The notes beneath the pieces were generated by a model. It searched no databases. It was not told where the DNA came from and saw nothing but the letters and a program-made list of their open reading frames with translations. Below, one piece after another: positions 4,846-6,526 of a stretch of DNA of 6,526 bases. The stretch is from Halobacteriovoraceae bacterium (lineage in GTDB: Bacteria; Bdellovibrionota; Bacteriovoracia; Bacteriovoracales; Bacteriovoracaceae). The position numbers and the translations under genes were made by a program. Position 1 is the stretch's first letter, and the number at the start of each line of letters is the position of its first letter. The stretch lies in the NCBI GenBank assembly GCA_018663815.1, contig JABJPQ010000503.1, forward strand, positions 1 to 6,526, in the 5' to 3' direction.

Positions 4846-6147
4846 ATGAAATTTCCAGGCCGTCGTAAAACAAAGCATTATTTCCCCATTACCGAAAAGG
4901 GGCGTACATCGTTAAATGAGCCTGTTGATGCAAGTAGTTCAAATGTTTATATCGTTGGCATTGATCAGCTTCTAGTCGATATAGAAATTAATGTAAATGA
5001 TGAATTTTTGGATAAGTATTCTTTGGCCAAAGGACAATCAACGATTATTGATGACGAGCTATGCGAAATAATTTATATGGAATGCAAAGATAACAAGCTT
5101 ATTCTGGGAGAGTTCCCTGGTGGCGCTGTTGGAAACACCCTCCATAACTTTGCTGTTCTTTCTGAGAGCTCATGCTATGCCCTGGGAGCAATTAAACGCC
5201 AAATAGAAGTCGGTGACTATGCTTTTAAATATCTTAGCAAAACGAGTGGTCTTGTTGACATGACTCATCTACAGCCTTCCGAAAAAGCTATGGGAAGGGC
5301 ATTTTGCTTTATAACTCCCGACCTTGAAAGAACATTTGTCATTAGTACTGGGTGTATGAATGATTTTTCAGCAGAGTTCATTCCTGGACATATTTTACAG
5401 GATGCCTCTGCTTTACTTGTTTCTGCCTACACTCTTCGTTCTGATAAAGATCCTATTTACCACGCGACAGTTAAGGCTTGTGAAATGGCTAAGCAAAGTG
5501 GTGTACCAGTTGTTATGTCACTTGGAACTTCTTCTTTAGTCGCAGAAAAACAAAGTTTTTTAAAAGAATTTTCGAAGGAATATGTGAGTGTGCTTGCTAT
5601 GAATAAGGACGAAGCTCATGCCTTAACAGGTCAAGAGGATGCCTTATTGGCCTGTGAAGAGATTCTTGATCTAGTCGATATGGCCCTAGTTACTGTTGGA
5701 AAGCAAGGTCTTTATGTCGCGGCTTATGCCGATGATCACATCAAACGTCATACAAGTGAGCCATTAGTTACCAAATCACTTATCAATTATAATCAATATG
5801 AATATTCTCGTGCAATGAGAAAAAAAAGCTGTAAAAAACCTTTAAAGATTTTTTCGCATATTAATCCTTTTAAAGGTGGCCCGCTGAGTATTAAAAATAC
5901 AAATGGAGCTGGAGATGCAGCTTTATCAGCAGTACTACACGACATTTCTGCTAATGCTCACCACCGGACAATTGTTCCAAATTCTCCAAAGCATGAATCA
6001 GAATATTTGAGTTATTCATCAATTTCTCAAGTTTGTAAGTATGCAAATCGTGTAAGCTTTGAGGTTTTAAATCAGAACTCACCTCGACTCTATAAAGCAC
6101 TCCCCGAAAAAGAAGACTCCTTAGAAGAAGGTTATTGGAGTAAGTAA
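4846..6147 (+). CDS. gsk: Inosine-guanosine kinase (PfkB family)
   Basis: A full-length 433-residue protein, close to the 434 residues of E. coli Gsk, which it appears to match from end to end. It begins MKFPGRRKTKHYFP, where E. coli Gsk has MKFPGKRKSKHYFP. It ends with the same S-P-R-L...LP-E-x-EDSLEE-x-YW pattern. PfkB family signatures are present: PGGAVGNTLHN (91-101) in the substrate-binding region, AMNKDEAHALTG (251-262), and NTNGAGDAAL (351-360) with catalytic base Asp357. The enzyme phosphorylates inosine and guanosine to IMP and GMP using ATP in the cytoplasm, a purine salvage step. The start is certain from homology, and an in-frame TAA lies 12 bases upstream at 4834. No Shine-Dalgarno site precedes it, unlike most of its neighbours. 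It is probably cotranscribed with the TTG-start gene that begins one base after its stop. Confidence 0.97.
   Translation: MKFPGRRKTKHYFPITEKGRTSLNEPVDASSSNVYIVGIDQLLVDIEINVNDEFLDKYSLAKGQSTIIDDELCEIIYMECKDNKLILGEFPGGAVGNTLHNFAVLSESSCYALGAIKRQIEVGDYAFKYLSKTSGLVDMTHLQPSEKAMGRAFCFITPDLERTFVISTGCMNDFSAEFIPGHILQDASALLVSAYTLRSDKDPIYHATVKACEMAKQSGVPVVMSLGTSSLVAEKQSFLKEFSKEYVSVLAMNKDEAHALTGQEDALLACEEILDLVDMALVTVGKQGLYVAAYADDHIKRHTSEPLVTKSLINYNQYEYSRAMRKKSCKKPLKIFSHINPFKGGPLSIKNTNGAGDAALSAVLHDISANAHHRTIVPNSPKHESEYLSYSSISQVCKYANRVSFEVLNQNSPRLYKALPEKEDSLEEGYWSK
6137..6140 (+). promoter_or_regulatory. Ribosome binding site deciding the TTG start of the last gene
   Basis: GGAG lies inside the final codons of gsk, eight bases before TTG at 6149. 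In this frame the next ATG is about 45 codons further in, so this site is the main argument for the TTG start. Confidence 0.75.
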
Positions 6148-6148
6148 T

Positions 6149-6526
6149 TTGAAAAACTCACGTAATTTTGATGGCCTACTAAGCGAATATAAAGGAAATC
6201 TCTTTGAGTATCTTGTTGGTGTTGAGCTAGCTAAACTATTTCAGTTGGAAAAAGAATTTTTACTCAGTATAACGGCCGATATGTCTCAAATGCTTTTGCA
6301 GCAGGAGAGCTTCCTACGAAACTATTACCCAGATCTTTTACATCATCTGCCAGTCCTGGCAGTAGAAACGGCTCAGAAAGTTAGTCATTATTTAAAACTA
6401 ACTAAAATTACTCAAATATTGATTGTCGGTAAAAAACTGGCCAAGACTATTGGGACTAGTTTTGCTGAAGCTGACTTAATTATTAGTTCTGAGGGACAAA
6501 AATATCCTCTTTCAATTAAACTTTCA
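6149..6526 (+). CDS. Unknown protein downstream of gsk, possibly PD-(D/E)XK nuclease-like (5' part)
   Basis: The frame is open for 126 codons from TTG at 6149 to the right edge, so the C-terminus is missing. The start follows GGAG at eight bases and begins one base after the gsk TAA, which implies cotranscription and coupling. The protein begins MKNSRNFDGLLSEYKGNLFE; no signal peptide or membrane segment is seen. The visible pattern is G-N-L-F-E20 in a helix, then after about 85 mostly helical residues E-A-D109-L-I-I, a turn, and L-S-I-K124. An acidic residue in the first helix plus D and (S/E)xK on adjacent strands is the layout of PD-(D/E)XK nuclease folds such as restriction or repair enzymes. 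Here Ser122 replaces the usual acidic residue before xK, which occurs in some members. This is pattern-level inference; I recognise no specific family. Confidence 0.75.
   Translation, partial: MKNSRNFDGLLSEYKGNLFEYLVGVELAKLFQLEKEFLLSITADMSQMLLQQESFLRNYYPDLLHHLPVLAVETAQKVSHYLKLTKITQILIVGKKLAKTIGTSFAEADLIISSEGQKYPLSIKLS

Noticed and set aside
1..6526. CRISPR array, tRNA, rRNA, insertion sequence, attachment site or phage module
   Set aside because: I found no regularly spaced repeats, cloverleaf-like sequence, transposase or integrase motifs, or terminal inverted repeats on either strand.

Overview
This AT-rich window reads as ordinary bacterial chromosome. It is densely packed and holds eight genes, two of them cut by the window edges. 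The 98-residue secreted protein and its 103-residue partner resemble small proteins I associate with predatory Bdellovibrionota. Together with the low GC and the many anchored or exported proteins of unknown function, this suggests a Bacteriovorax/Halobacteriovorax-like organism. That assignment is inference; no rRNA or other marker gene is present to confirm it.

Left block (1-993, minus strand): three tightly coupled genes read leftward. In order they encode a 103-aa cytoplasmic protein, a 98-aa secreted protein with a cysteine pair, and a Lys/Glu/Gln-rich coiled-coil protein that runs off the left edge. The junctions are TAATG and ATGA overlaps, so this is one operon with translational coupling. 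A short divergent region (994-1123) separates it from a 288-aa protein on the plus strand that has an N-terminal four-cysteine zinc-site motif.

Middle block (1124-3955): the 288-aa gene converges on a minus-strand lipoprotein gene. The two share a CTAG palindrome that supplies both UAG stop codons. The lipoprotein has a Thr/Pro-rich linker and a cysteine-rich domain. Divergent from it is a 406-aa protein with one N-terminal membrane anchor and no recognised domain. That gene overlaps the next one, tail to tail, by 15 bp.

Right block (3941-6526): a minus-strand N-formylglutamate amidohydrolase family gene lies divergent from a full-length inosine-guanosine kinase gene (gsk). The gsk gene has no Shine-Dalgarno site, and its best -10 box places the transcript start on or beside the ATG, so its mRNA may be leaderless. 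One base after the gsk stop, a TTG-start gene with a good ribosome site begins and runs off the right edge. Its visible part has a weak PD-(D/E)XK nuclease-like pattern.

Functionally, only the kinase (purine nucleoside salvage) and the amidohydrolase (release of formate and glutamate) can be named. I see no mobile element, CRISPR array, tRNA, rRNA or convincing intrinsic terminator, and no clear new multi-gene system. The least explained parts are the left operon, the gsk-linked nuclease-like gene and the possible leaderless gsk transcript. No gene-free stretch exceeds about 130 bases.
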